NCBI GenBank assembly: GCA_010092695.1 | Contig: JAADJJ010000001.1 | Span: 1,612,001 to 1,676,000 of the forward strand | Length of the DNA stretch: 64,000 bases | Reading direction: 5' to 3' | From: Enterobacteriaceae bacterium 4M9 | Lineage (GTDB): Bacteria > Pseudomonadota > Gammaproteobacteria > Enterobacterales > Enterobacteriaceae | Shown: positions 24,591 to 32,684 of the stretch, one piece after another | How the letters are laid out: each line of letters begins with the position of its first letter | Numbering within the stretch: the stretch's first letter is position 1 | The notes under the pieces: generated by a model | The model's database searches: none | Told to the model about the DNA's origin: nothing | Seen by the model: only the letters and a program-made list of their open reading frames with translations | Position numbers and translations under genes: made by a program

Positions 24591-25867
24591 CTTTCAAGGA
24601 TTTCGCGAATACGCTGTAGCTGGTGCTCGCCTGGCGGCAGGGTGAGGTGAATCAGCGGCGGGGAAAACAGCGGCAGTGAGGTGGCGTACGGCGTAACGAT
24701 AAGCGTCACCTCTCTGGGCGCGCCTTCCTGCTGGAAGGTATGCAGGCTCAGACGTCGCACGCTCAGCGGCAGCAGCGTCAGTTCTCGCAACTGCTGCTCC
24801 AGCCCTTCTTCCAGGCGCGGATCGTTACCAGTGAGCAGCAGCACCTGTTTTTCTCCTAACGCGCTTTCCTGCACCAGCCAGGCACCAAAAATAATGGCAA
24901 TCAGTCCCGTCTCTTCACTGGAAAAATGAATACCGAACTCAGTTTCAAGCGCCTGTAAGGCCTCACGCGTGGTACGCATCAGGCGCGGATAAAGGTGCGT
25001 GATTTCCTGAGGCAGGCTGTTATCAATCCCAATACCGAAGACAGAACGGTTCAACGCCTGGGCAAGGTGTACATAAAGCTGTTCGCGTAACCGCGTTTCG
25101 TTGCTAAAGCGCAGGCCGCACAGTGAATTAAAACGGGCAATCAGCCTATCAATGGCGGCGAGCAGCTGTTGGTCGTGCGGGCTATGGTCGCTTTGTGTGC
25201 TGGGCGTGCGCAGCAGCATAAACAGTGCGGTTAAAAAGTGCAGCTCGTTATCGTGCGGCGGGCGTGCAACTCTGCGCCGCCAGTGGCGCACGATATCCTG
25301 AGCAATCTGCGCTTCAGTGCGCTCCTGGGTCCAGCTGCGTTGTATGGCGGTAAACTGCGGAATCTGCCCAAGCTGATGCTGGAGCAAGCACCAGGGCAAA
25401 AACAATTGTAAAAATTCGCGCTCAGGCGTAGTGAATACGCGCTGCAGGCGGCGGGCGCACAGGTTAATCAGCGCCTGGAGATTGGTGTTGTCATAGAGAG
25501 CACGGGCGATGCCCGGCTGTTTAAGCGCGGTTTTAAGGGCTGGCGTAAACTGCTGATGAACATAATGCGGGCACAGGCGCAGCGATCTGCGCAGCCAGTA
25601 CATCAGGCAGAGACGGCGGTCGAGGGCCGAGCCTTCAATGATATAACTGCCGTCGGGCTGTGCGAGCAGATTCAGCCGATGATAGCGGCGCAGCGCCTGG
25701 GCTGCATCGGCAATGTCCTGGCGGCTTACGGCGTCGTCCACACCGTTGACACGACTGATGTGTTCAGGCGTCACGGTCTGGCCGGGCAGGCAGAGCGTCA
25801 GGAGCAGATGACAGCGGCGTTGCGGACCGGAAAGCACCGACGGCGGTGGACAAATCTGTGTCATCAT
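24587..25867 (-). CDS. csiE: Stationary-phase inducible protein CsiE
   Basis: CsiE is a 426-residue protein of unknown function, known in E. coli to be induced in stationary phase under sigma S and cAMP-CRP. It has an N-terminal helix-turn-helix-like part and two PRD-like regions, the second around RLYPRLMRTTREALQALE (in the protein HLYPRLMRTTREA), typical of BglG-type antiterminators and regulators, but no RNA-binding domain. The motif EETGLIAIIFGAWLVQE is close to the E. coli sequence. It converges on hcaT. The ribosome-binding site before the two start methionines is weak. No regulatory target is known. Confidence 0.92.
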   Translation of the reverse strand: MMTQICPPPSVLSGPQRRCHLLLTLCLPGQTVTPEHISRVNGVDDAVSRQDIADAAQALRRYHRLNLLAQPDGSYIIEGSALDRRLCLMYWLRRSLRLCPHYVHQQFTPALKTALKQPGIARALYDNTNLQALINLCARRLQRVFTTPEREFLQLFLPWCLLQHQLGQIPQFTAIQRSWTQERTEAQIAQDIVRHWRRRVARPPHDNELHFLTALFMLLRTPSTQSDHSPHDQQLLAAIDRLIARFNSLCGLRFSNETRLREQLYVHLAQALNRSVFGIGIDNSLPQEITHLYPRLMRTTREALQALETEFGIHFSSEETGLIAIIFGAWLVQESALGEKQVLLLTGNDPRLEEGLEQQLRELTLLPLSVRRLSLHTFQQEGAPREVTLIVTPYATSLPLFSPPLIHLTLPPGEHQLQRIREILES

Positions 25868-25989
25868 CCGGTGTACCCGTAGTATGGTTCAGCACTAAGA
25901 ATAGCCGACGCATTATGCTTCGTTTGTGAATGCCTGTGACTTTCATGCGTTATTTTCGGCTTGCTCACAGAATTTTTATCTGAGGATTT

Positions 25990-26637
25990 ATGGGCGTAAG
26001 CAAATCAGGATTTTGTGCCTTTATTTTCGCGGCGCTGCTGGCCGCACCCGGCGCGGTGCAGGCGCATCCACACAGCTTTATTAGCCTTACGACCACCCTG
26101 GTGGTGCAGGGCGATACCCTGACCGGGCTTAAAATGCGCTGGGTGATGGATGAAATCACGTCTGCTGACTTGCTGTATGACGCCGGGCGGGCGAAAGCGG
26201 GTGATGAGGTGTGGAAAAAGCTCGCGGCAGAAGTGATGGCAAACGTGCTGGCGCAGCACTATTTCACTGAGTTCTGGCACAACGACCAGAAGGTGAAGTT
26301 CAGCGCTAGGCCGCAGGATTACCAGCTTTCCCGTGAGGAGCACAAGGCGGTACTGAGTTTTGTGTTGCCGCTGGCAAAGCCGCAGCCGCTCGCCGGGCAG
26401 AGCTACCGCTTCTCTACCTTCGACCCTGGCTACTATGTTGATATGTTTTATGAAAACGATACCGATGTGACACTGCCGAAGTCGTTGCAACAGCGCTGTC
26501 GTGTGGCAGTAAAAACGCCGCAACCTGGCGATGAGGTACTGGCGTTTGCTCAGTCGCTCGATAAAGCCGATGCGCCGCCTGAGGATATGAATCTGGGCAA
26601 GCAGTTTGCCCAGGAGGTGACGCTGTCATGTCAGTGA
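25990..26637 (+). CDS. DUF1007 periplasmic protein, partner of the NicO transporter
   Basis: This 215-residue protein has a signal peptide ending VQA and a mature N-terminus HPHSF, a histidine arrangement typical of DUF1007 proteins that accompany nickel/cobalt or zinc permeases. Further motifs are LKMRWVMDEITSADL and FDPGYYVDMFYEND. The likely role is periplasmic metal handling for the permease. It overlaps the next gene by ten bases, so the two form one unit. The AUG is preceded by GAGG. E. coli has yfhR rather than this pair between csiE and suhB, so it is an accessory operon of some enterobacteria. Confidence 0.85.
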   Translation: MGVSKSGFCAFIFAALLAAPGAVQAHPHSFISLTTTLVVQGDTLTGLKMRWVMDEITSADLLYDAGRAKAGDEVWKKLAAEVMANVLAQHYFTEFWHNDQKVKFSARPQDYQLSREEHKAVLSFVLPLAKPQPLAGQSYRFSTFDPGYYVDMFYENDTDVTLPKSLQQRCRVAVKTPQPGDEVLAFAQSLDKADAPPEDMNLGKQFAQEVTLSCQ

Positions 26638-27611
26638 GTGTAACCACGCCGCGGCGTCCGCTTCGCCGCTGGCTCTCGCTGTGGCCCCTGGCATTACTGG
26701 TGTTGGTCACCCTGGGGGTGGGGCTGATGCTCTGGCAGGTCTGGCCGCAGGTGATGATGAAAAGCGCACTCTGGCAGCGCGACGTTAATCAACAACTGAG
26801 CGCGTTGCTCAAAGCGGTCGCACAGTCACCTGCTGGCGCAGGCGGTTCGCTGATGGCCTTCAGTTTTATTTATGGTGTACTTCACGCACTCGGACCAGGG
26901 CACGGTAAAATTGTGATAACCACCTGGCTTGCCACGCATCCATCCAGACTCAAAAGCAGCCTGCGACTGACCTTTGCCGCTTCTGTGTTACAGGGGCTGG
27001 TGGCTATCGGGCTGGTGACGCTGTTGCTGGCGTTGTTACAGCTACCGGCACGCTCACTGCACATGAGCAGCTTCTGGCTGGAGAAGGGCAGTTATTTGTT
27101 GGTGGGCGTTCTCGGCCTGTTGTTATGCTGGCGTGCACTCAGGCATTTGCGCCGGTTGCTTAAGCGCCCAACTTTCACCGCTTTCACGCTGCATCATGAA
27201 CACAGCGCTGACTGTGGCTGCGGCCATCAACATATGCCCACCGAGCAGCAACTTGCCACTGGTGAAGACTGGCGCGCCCGGCTGATGGTGGTGCTGTCTA
27301 TGGGCATGCGCCCTTGCTCCGGGACGATTATGGTACTGCTGTTTAGCAAGGTGATTGGCGTCTATGCCTGGGGCATGGCGGCGGCATTAGCGATGGCAGC
27401 CGGTACGGCGCTGACTATCTCCGCGCTGGCGCTTCTGGTGCACGGCTTTCGCTCGCTGGCGCAGCGCCTTGGGCAAGGCCGCGCACCGGTGCTGTGGCGC
27501 CAGGTTGGCGCTGCCTCGCTGGCGCTGGCCGGTGGCATGATTCTGGTGGCGGCGGCATGGCTGATGTGGCTAAGTGCGCAGCCAGTGGCGCAGGGCATCA
27601 GGCCATTTTAA
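26628..27611 (+). CDS. NicO/RcnA-type nickel-cobalt transporter
   Basis: The 327-residue integral membrane protein has the NicO signature YGVLHALGPGHGKIVITTW (His86, His92, Lys94) in an early helix and a second conserved SMGMRPCSGTIMVLLF. A histidine/cysteine-rich cytoplasmic-loop segment, HHEHSADCGCGHQH, probably binds metal. It belongs to the family of RcnA, which exports nickel and cobalt in E. coli; family members may import or export. It is translationally coupled to the DUF1007 gene. I see no metal-responsive regulator gene beside it. Direction and metal are uncertain. Confidence 0.85.
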   Translation: MSVSVTTPRRPLRRWLSLWPLALLVLVTLGVGLMLWQVWPQVMMKSALWQRDVNQQLSALLKAVAQSPAGAGGSLMAFSFIYGVLHALGPGHGKIVITTWLATHPSRLKSSLRLTFAASVLQGLVAIGLVTLLLALLQLPARSLHMSSFWLEKGSYLLVGVLGLLLCWRALRHLRRLLKRPTFTAFTLHHEHSADCGCGHQHMPTEQQLATGEDWRARLMVVLSMGMRPCSGTIMVLLFSKVIGVYAWGMAAALAMAAGTALTISALALLVHGFRSLAQRLGQGRAPVLWRQVGAASLALAGGMILVAAAWLMWLSAQPVAQGIRPF

Positions 27612-27717
27612 TGCGGCTGTGAGAGTATGTTGAGCCAGGGATGACGTCGGAGACTGGGGAAAGGACAGTGCAACAAGGAAACTTCCCCTCACCGGGCGGC
27701 GAGGGGGGACGCGAGAG

Positions 27718-28521
27718 TTAGCGCTTGAGGGCTTCGCTCAGTTCGTCACGCATTTCAGCCAGCATGTTTTTTACTACGCGCGGGTTGCCCGCCACGATGT
27801 TGCCGGTAGACAGATAGTTGTGACCACCCGTGAAGTCACATACCAGGCCGCCTGCCTCGCGCACCAGCAGTTCGCCACCGGCGAAATCCCACGGGCGCAG
27901 ACCAATCTCAAAGAAACCGTCCACGCGACCGGCCGCTACGTAGGCCAGATCCAGTGCTGCAGAGCCGGTGCGGCGGAAGTCCGCGCAGCGGGTAAACAGT
28001 TTGCTGACGATTTTCATGTAGCTGTCGGAGTGCTGTTTGGCTTTGAACGGGAAACCAGTTGCCAGAATAGTGCCATCAAGGTCGCGGCTGTTGGAGCCGC
28101 GCAGGCGGTAGCCGTTAAGCTGTGCACCCTGACCGCGGGTGGCGGTGAAGAGTTCGTTACGCATCGGATCGTAAACCACCGCGACTTCGGTGCGGCCTTT
28201 GACGCGTACGGCAATAGACACCGCGAAGTGCGGCAGGCGCTTAATAAAGTTGGTGGTGCCATCCAGAGGATCGATAACCCACTGTACATCCTGGTCTTCG
28301 CCGGCCAGTTCACCGGACTCTTCGGTGATAATGGTGTGCTGCGGGTAAGACGCGCGAATAGTTTCAACGATCAGGCTTTCTGCGCCTTTGTCTACGTTGG
28401 TGACGAAATCATTACTGCCTTTCTGGCTGGTTTCCACCGCATCGGGGGTTTCATAATTTCTGGCAATCAGGTTGCCTGCTTTACGCGCGGCGCGCACTGC
28501 GATGTTGAGCATCGGATGCAT
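27718..28521 (-). CDS. suhB: Inositol monophosphatase family protein SuhB (NusB-complex factor)
   Basis: SuhB hydrolyses inositol-1-phosphate in vitro and in the cell acts with the Nus factors in rRNA transcription antitermination. The 267 residues equal the E. coli length. The metal-binding motifs TEESGE (Glu67) and WVIDPLDGTTNF (Asp84, Asp87) and the late WDFAGGELLVREAGG are intact. GAGAG lies upstream of the ATG. It diverges from trmJ with about 120 bp between. A GC-rich hairpin with no clear T run (CCCCTC/GAGGGG, 27686-27707) follows its stop. Confidence 0.97.
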   Translation of the reverse strand: MHPMLNIAVRAARKAGNLIARNYETPDAVETSQKGSNDFVTNVDKGAESLIVETIRASYPQHTIITEESGELAGEDQDVQWVIDPLDGTTNFIKRLPHFAVSIAVRVKGRTEVAVVYDPMRNELFTATRGQGAQLNGYRLRGSNSRDLDGTILATGFPFKAKQHSDSYMKIVSKLFTRCADFRRTGSAALDLAYVAAGRVDGFFEIGLRPWDFAGGELLVREAGGLVCDFTGGHNYLSTGNIVAGNPRVVKNMLAEMRDELSEALKR

Positions 28522-28640
28522 GGGTTACTCTCACTGGATGTTAAAGAACGGGAAAACGGCGCGGAGTATAGCAGAGGGTTCGGAATATGTCTTCGGATTA
28601 TGATACGATGGTTGGATAAACTTTTACCGCGCTGAAGACT

Positions 28641-29375
28641 ATGCTGCAGAATATCCGAATCGTACTGGTTGAAACTTCTCATACCGGCAATATGGGCTCC
28701 GTGGCCCGCGCAATGAAAACCATGGGTCTTACTAATCTCTGGCTGGTTAATCCGTTGGTAAAACCGGACTCTCAGGCTATTGCGCTGGCCGCAGGCGCCA
28801 GCGACGTTATTGGTAATGCGCAGATTGTGGACACGCTGGATGAAGCCCTGAGCGGCTGTAGTCTGGTGGTGGGGACCAGCGCGCGTTCACGTACATTGCC
28901 CTGGCCGATGCTCGACCCGCGCGAGTGCGGACTTAAAAGCGTGGAAGAAGGCCAGCATGCGCCAGTGGCGCTGGTGTTTGGCCGCGAGCGCGTAGGGCTG
29001 ACCAACGACGAACTCCAGAAGTGTCATTATCACGTGGCGATTGCCGCTAATCCCGAATACAGTTCGCTCAACCTCGCTATGGCGGTACAGGTTATTGCCT
29101 ATGAAGTGCGCATGGCGTTTCTTGCCTCAGAACATGCGCCTTCTCAGGACGTGGAAGAAGAAGCCCCGTATCCACTGGTTGACGATCTGGAACGTTTCTA
29201 CGGCCATCTTGAAAAAGTATTACTGGATACCGGATTTATTCGTGCGAACCATCCCGGCCAGGTGATGAATAAATTGCGCCGCTTATTTACCCGCGCGCGT
29301 CCGGAGAGTCAGGAACTCAACATCTTACGCGGTATGCTTGCCTCGATGGAATCCGGTTATAAGACGAAGCCATAA
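28641..29375 (+). CDS. trmJ: tRNA (cytidine/uridine-32-2'-O)-methyltransferase
   Basis: TrmJ methylates the 2'-OH of residue 32 in several tRNAs using S-adenosylmethionine. It is a SPOUT-fold protein of 244 residues: the N-terminal VETSHTGNMGSVARAMKTMG and the knot region ALVFGRERVGLTNDELQKC and NPEYSSLNLAMAVQV are conserved, followed by a C-terminal helical extension involved in tRNA binding. It precedes iscR on the same strand, as in E. coli. Confidence 0.97.
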   Translation: MLQNIRIVLVETSHTGNMGSVARAMKTMGLTNLWLVNPLVKPDSQAIALAAGASDVIGNAQIVDTLDEALSGCSLVVGTSARSRTLPWPMLDPRECGLKSVEEGQHAPVALVFGRERVGLTNDELQKCHYHVAIAANPEYSSLNLAMAVQVIAYEVRMAFLASEHAPSQDVEEEAPYPLVDDLERFYGHLEKVLLDTGFIRANHPGQVMNKLRRLFTRARPESQELNILRGMLASMESGYKTKP

Positions 29376-29407
29376 GTTATAAGCAGGCGCATTAAACGCC
29401 CGGAAGA

Positions 29408-29432
29408 ATAGTTGACCAATTTACTCAGGAAT
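29408..29432 (+). promoter_or_regulatory. IscR type 1 site and -35 box of the isc operon
   Basis: The 25-bp stretch ATAGTTGACC-AATTT-ACTCAGGAAT resembles the type 1 IscR motif ATASYYGACTRWWWYAGTCRRSTAT and contains a TTGACC -35 element (29412-29417). IscR carrying [2Fe-2S] would repress its own operon here when clusters are plentiful, as in E. coli. Confidence 0.78.
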
Positions 29433-29516
29433 GTCAGACTTGGCCCCGCTATGTAAAACGTTTTTTTATGGCAAAACCCCCGGGGCGAGGGGCACATTTC
29501 TGAGGTTAAGTAAGAC

Positions 29517-30005
29517 ATGAGACTGACATCTAAAGGGCGCTATGCCGTGACTGCAATGCTTGACGTTGCACTTAACTCTGAAGCGGGCCCGGTACCGTTG
29601 GCTGATATTTCTGAGCGTCAGGGAATTTCGCTCTCCTATCTGGAGCAGTTGTTCTCCCGTCTGCGTAAGAATGGTCTGGTGGCCAGCGTTCGCGGTCCGG
29701 GGGGCGGCTATCTTCTGGGTAAGGAAGCTAGCAGTATCGCGGTTGGTGAAGTTATCAGTGCTGTCGACGAATCTGTTGATGCAACCCGTTGTCAGGGCAA
29801 GGGCGGCTGTCAGGGCGGTGATAAATGCCTGACGCACGCGCTGTGGCGCGACTTGAGTGACCGTCTGACCGGTTTTCTCAATAACATTACGCTGGGCGAA
29901 CTGGTGAATAACCAGGAAGTCATGGACGTGTCCGACCGCCAGCAAAATGAAGCACATCGCAGTAACCGCGCTCAGGACGCCATTGACGTCAAACTGCGCG
30001 CATAA
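29517..30005 (+). CDS. iscR: Fe-S cluster-dependent regulator IscR
   Basis: IscR is an Rrf2-family regulator that senses Fe-S supply through its own [2Fe-2S] cluster. The 162 residues carry an N-terminal winged helix (SKGRYAVTAMLDVAL, then ISLSYLEQLFSRLRKNGLV) and the cluster ligands Cys92, Cys98, Cys104 and His107 at the same positions as in E. coli. It is the first gene of iscRSUA-hscBA-fdx-iscX and has a type 1 site in its promoter. Confidence 0.98.
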   Translation: MRLTSKGRYAVTAMLDVALNSEAGPVPLADISERQGISLSYLEQLFSRLRKNGLVASVRGPGGGYLLGKEASSIAVGEVISAVDESVDATRCQGKGGCQGGDKCLTHALWRDLSDRLTGFLNNITLGELVNNQEVMDVSDRQQNEAHRSNRAQDAIDVKLRA

Positions 30006-30103
30006 GTAAGCCACAATAATGACATTCTGAATCAACAGGGGGCATCGCTCCCTGTATTTTAGTTAGTGTTTCAGCATTGAGTGATGTACGGAGCTTAAGA
30101 GCA

Positions 30104-31318
30104 ATGAAATTACCGATTTATCTCGACTACTCTGCGACGACGCCGGTTGATCCGCGCGTTGCCGAGAAGATGATGCAGTTTTTAACTATGGATGGGACTT
30201 TCGGTAACCCCGCATCCCGTTCCCACCGTTTTGGCTGGCAGGCGGAAGAGGCGGTCGATATCGCCCGTAACCAGATTGCCGAACTGGTTGGCGCGGATCC
30301 GCGTGAAATTGTTTTTACCTCCGGCGCAACAGAATCCGACAACCTGGCGATTAAAGGTGCTGCCAACTTTTATCAGAAAAAAGGCAAGCACATCATCACC
30401 AGCAAAACCGAGCACAAAGCGGTGCTCGACACCTGCCGCCAGCTGGAGCGTGAAGGGTTTGAAGTGACCTATCTCTCCCCACAGAGCAACGGCATTATCG
30501 ACCTCAAAGAACTCGAAGCGGTGATGCGTGATGACACCATCATCGTTTCTATCATGCATGTGAATAATGAAATCGGCGTGGTGCAGGATATTGCGACTAT
30601 CGGCGAAATGTGCCGTGCGCGCGGAATCATCTTCCATGTTGATGCCACCCAGAGCGTGGGCAAACTGCCTGTTGACCTGAGCCAGCTGAAAGTAGACTTG
30701 ATGTCCTTCTCCGGGCACAAACTCTACGGGCCGAAAGGTATTGGCGCCCTGTACGTGCAACGTAAACCACGTATCCGTATTGAAGCGCAAATGCACGGCG
30801 GTGGTCATGAGCGCGGTATGCGTTCTGGTACGCTCCCGGTGCACCAGATTGTCGGTATGGGCGAAGCCTACCGCATTGCAAAAGAAGAGATGTCCACTGA
30901 AATGGCGCGTCAGCGTGCGCTTCGCGACCGCCTGTGGAACGGCCTGAAAGATATCGAAGAAGTTTATCTTAATGGCAATCTGGAGCAGGGCGCGCCGAAT
31001 ATTCTTAACGTCAGTTTCAACTACGTTGAAGGCGAATCCCTGATTATGGCGCTCAAAGATTTGGCTGTGTCCTCAGGCTCTGCCTGTACGTCCGCAAGCC
31101 TTGAGCCGTCCTACGTGCTGCGCGCGTTAGGCCTCAACGATGAGCTGGCTCATAGCTCAATCCGTTTCTCGCTGGGTCGCTTCACGACCGAAGAAGAGAT
31201 TGATTACACCATCGAACTGGTGCGCAAATCCATTGGCCGCCTGCGCGACCTCTCTCCGCTGTGGGAGATGTTTAAGCAGGGCGTTGACCTGACCACCATC
31301 GAATGGGCGCATCATTAA
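30104..31318 (+). CDS. iscS: Cysteine desulphurase
   Basis: IscS takes sulphur from cysteine through a persulphide and delivers it to IscU, TusA and ThiI. The ATG at 30104 gives 404 residues, identical in length to E. coli; an upstream in-frame start would add nine residues with no family support. The PLP-lysine is in SFSGHKLYGPKG (about Lys206) and the catalytic cysteine is in SSGSACTSASLEPS (about Cys328). Second gene of the isc operon. Confidence 0.98.
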   Translation: MKLPIYLDYSATTPVDPRVAEKMMQFLTMDGTFGNPASRSHRFGWQAEEAVDIARNQIAELVGADPREIVFTSGATESDNLAIKGAANFYQKKGKHIITSKTEHKAVLDTCRQLEREGFEVTYLSPQSNGIIDLKELEAVMRDDTIIVSIMHVNNEIGVVQDIATIGEMCRARGIIFHVDATQSVGKLPVDLSQLKVDLMSFSGHKLYGPKGIGALYVQRKPRIRIEAQMHGGGHERGMRSGTLPVHQIVGMGEAYRIAKEEMSTEMARQRALRDRLWNGLKDIEEVYLNGNLEQGAPNILNVSFNYVEGESLIMALKDLAVSSGSACTSASLEPSYVLRALGLNDELAHSSIRFSLGRFTTEEEIDYTIELVRKSIGRLRDLSPLWEMFKQGVDLTTIEWAHH

Positions 31319-31346
31319 TCGGCATCGGACGTAAGGAATATTAACC

Positions 31347-31733
31347 ATGGCATACAGCGAAAAAGTCATCGATCATTACGAAAACCCGCGCAACGTCGGC
31401 TCTTTTGACAACAGCGACGACAATGTTGGCAGCGGCATGGTTGGCGCACCGGCGTGCGGCGACGTGATGAAACTGCAAATCAAAGTCAGCAATGACGGCA
31501 TCATTGAAGACGCGCGTTTTAAAACCTACGGCTGTGGCTCTGCAATCGCCTCCAGTTCGCTGGTGACCGAATGGGTCAAAGGCAAAAGCCTGGACGAAGC
31601 ACAGGCGATTAAAAACACCGATATCGCCGAAGAACTCGAGCTGCCGCCGGTGAAAATTCACTGCTCAATCCTCGCTGAAGACGCCATTAAGGCGGCCATC
31701 GCGGATTACAAAAGCAAACGTGAAGCAAAATAA
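31347..31733 (+). CDS. iscU: Fe-S cluster scaffold IscU
   Basis: IscU is the scaffold on which [2Fe-2S] and [4Fe-4S] clusters are built. The 128 residues carry the three cluster cysteines Cys37 (GAPACGD), Cys63 (YGCGSA) and Cys106 (HCS), and the LPPVK motif at 99-103 that the HscA chaperone binds. It follows iscS after 28 bp. Confidence 0.99.
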   Translation: MAYSEKVIDHYENPRNVGSFDNSDDNVGSGMVGAPACGDVMKLQIKVSNDGIIEDARFKTYGCGSAIASSSLVTEWVKGKSLDEAQAIKNTDIAEELELPPVKIHCSILAEDAIKAAIADYKSKREAK

Positions 31734-31749
31734 TTACTGAGGTTTTGAT

Positions 31750-32073
31750 ATGTCGATTACCCTGAGCGACACTGCTGCCGCACGCGTAAACAGCTTTCTT
31801 GCCAACCGTGGCAAAGGGTTTGGCCTGCGTCTTGGCGTTCGCACGTCTGGCTGTTCCGGTATGGCTTACATACTGGAGTTTGTCGATCAACCCGCTGCAG
31901 AAGACGTGGTGTTTGAAGACAAAGGCGTGAAGGTTGTTATCGATGGTAAAAGCCTGCAGTTCCTTGACGGCACACAGTTGGACTTTGTGAAAGAAGGTCT
32001 GAACGAAGGGTTTAAATTCACTAACCCTAACGTGAAGGATGAGTGCGGCTGCGGCGAAAGCTTTAACGTGTAG
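31750..32073 (+). CDS. iscA: A-type Fe-S carrier IscA
   Basis: IscA carries iron or Fe-S clusters to [4Fe-4S] target proteins. The 107 residues have the three conserved cysteines Cys35 (RTSGCSGMAY), Cys99 and Cys101 (DECGCGESF). It lies 16 bp after iscU. A short gap (32074-32153) before hscB has a GC-rich inverted repeat (CCCCACCGCTG ... CAGCGTGTGGGG) with only TGTTGT after it, which might reduce read-through. Confidence 0.98.
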   Translation: MSITLSDTAAARVNSFLANRGKGFGLRLGVRTSGCSGMAYILEFVDQPAAEDVVFEDKGVKVVIDGKSLQFLDGTQLDFVKEGLNEGFKFTNPNVKDECGCGESFNV

Positions 32074-32153
32074 CGCGCCTCTTTCGGACCTTGCCCCACC
32101 GCTGTAACAGCGTGTGGGGCACTGTTGTTTATTGACGCAACCCCGAGACTGTT

Positions 32154-32669
32154 ATGGATTTCTTCTCCCTCTTCGGGCTGCCGGTGCAGTATGCGCTGGA
32201 CACTGCCCAACTGGCTGCTCGCTACCAGGAGCTGCAACGCCAGTTCCATCCGGATAACTTCGCAAACCATCCTGAGGCCGAGCGCCTGCAGGCGGTACAG
32301 CGCTCTGCCACCATCAATCAGGCCTGGCAAACGCTGCGCCAGCCGCTGTCCCGCGCAGAATACATGCTTTCTTTGCACGGCTACGATTTAGCCAGCGAGC
32401 AACAGACGGTGCGTGATACTGCCTTTTTGATGGAGCAGTTGGAGCTGCGCGAAGAGCTTGAGGAAATCGAGCAGGCTCGTGATGAATCACGGCTGGAAGC
32501 CTTTATTAAACGCACGGACGCCACTCTACATACCCGCAGCGAAAAAATGGTGCAGGAGCTTAACGACGAAATGTGGGAACAGGCGGCCGATACGGTGCGC
32601 AAACTGCGTTTTCTCGATAAACTTCGCGCCAGCGCAGAACAACTCGAAGAAAAGCTGCTCGATTTTTAA
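32154..32669 (+). CDS. hscB: J-type co-chaperone HscB
   Basis: HscB recruits IscU to HscA and stimulates its ATPase. The 171 residues contain an N-terminal J domain with HPD at residues 32-34 (RQFHPDNFANHP) and a C-terminal helical domain that binds IscU. It is followed after 15 bp by hscA. Confidence 0.97.
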   Translation: MDFFSLFGLPVQYALDTAQLAARYQELQRQFHPDNFANHPEAERLQAVQRSATINQAWQTLRQPLSRAEYMLSLHGYDLASEQQTVRDTAFLMEQLELREELEEIEQARDESRLEAFIKRTDATLHTRSEKMVQELNDEMWEQAADTVRKLRFLDKLRASAEQLEEKLLDF

Positions 32670-32684
32670 TTCTGGAAGCTAACC

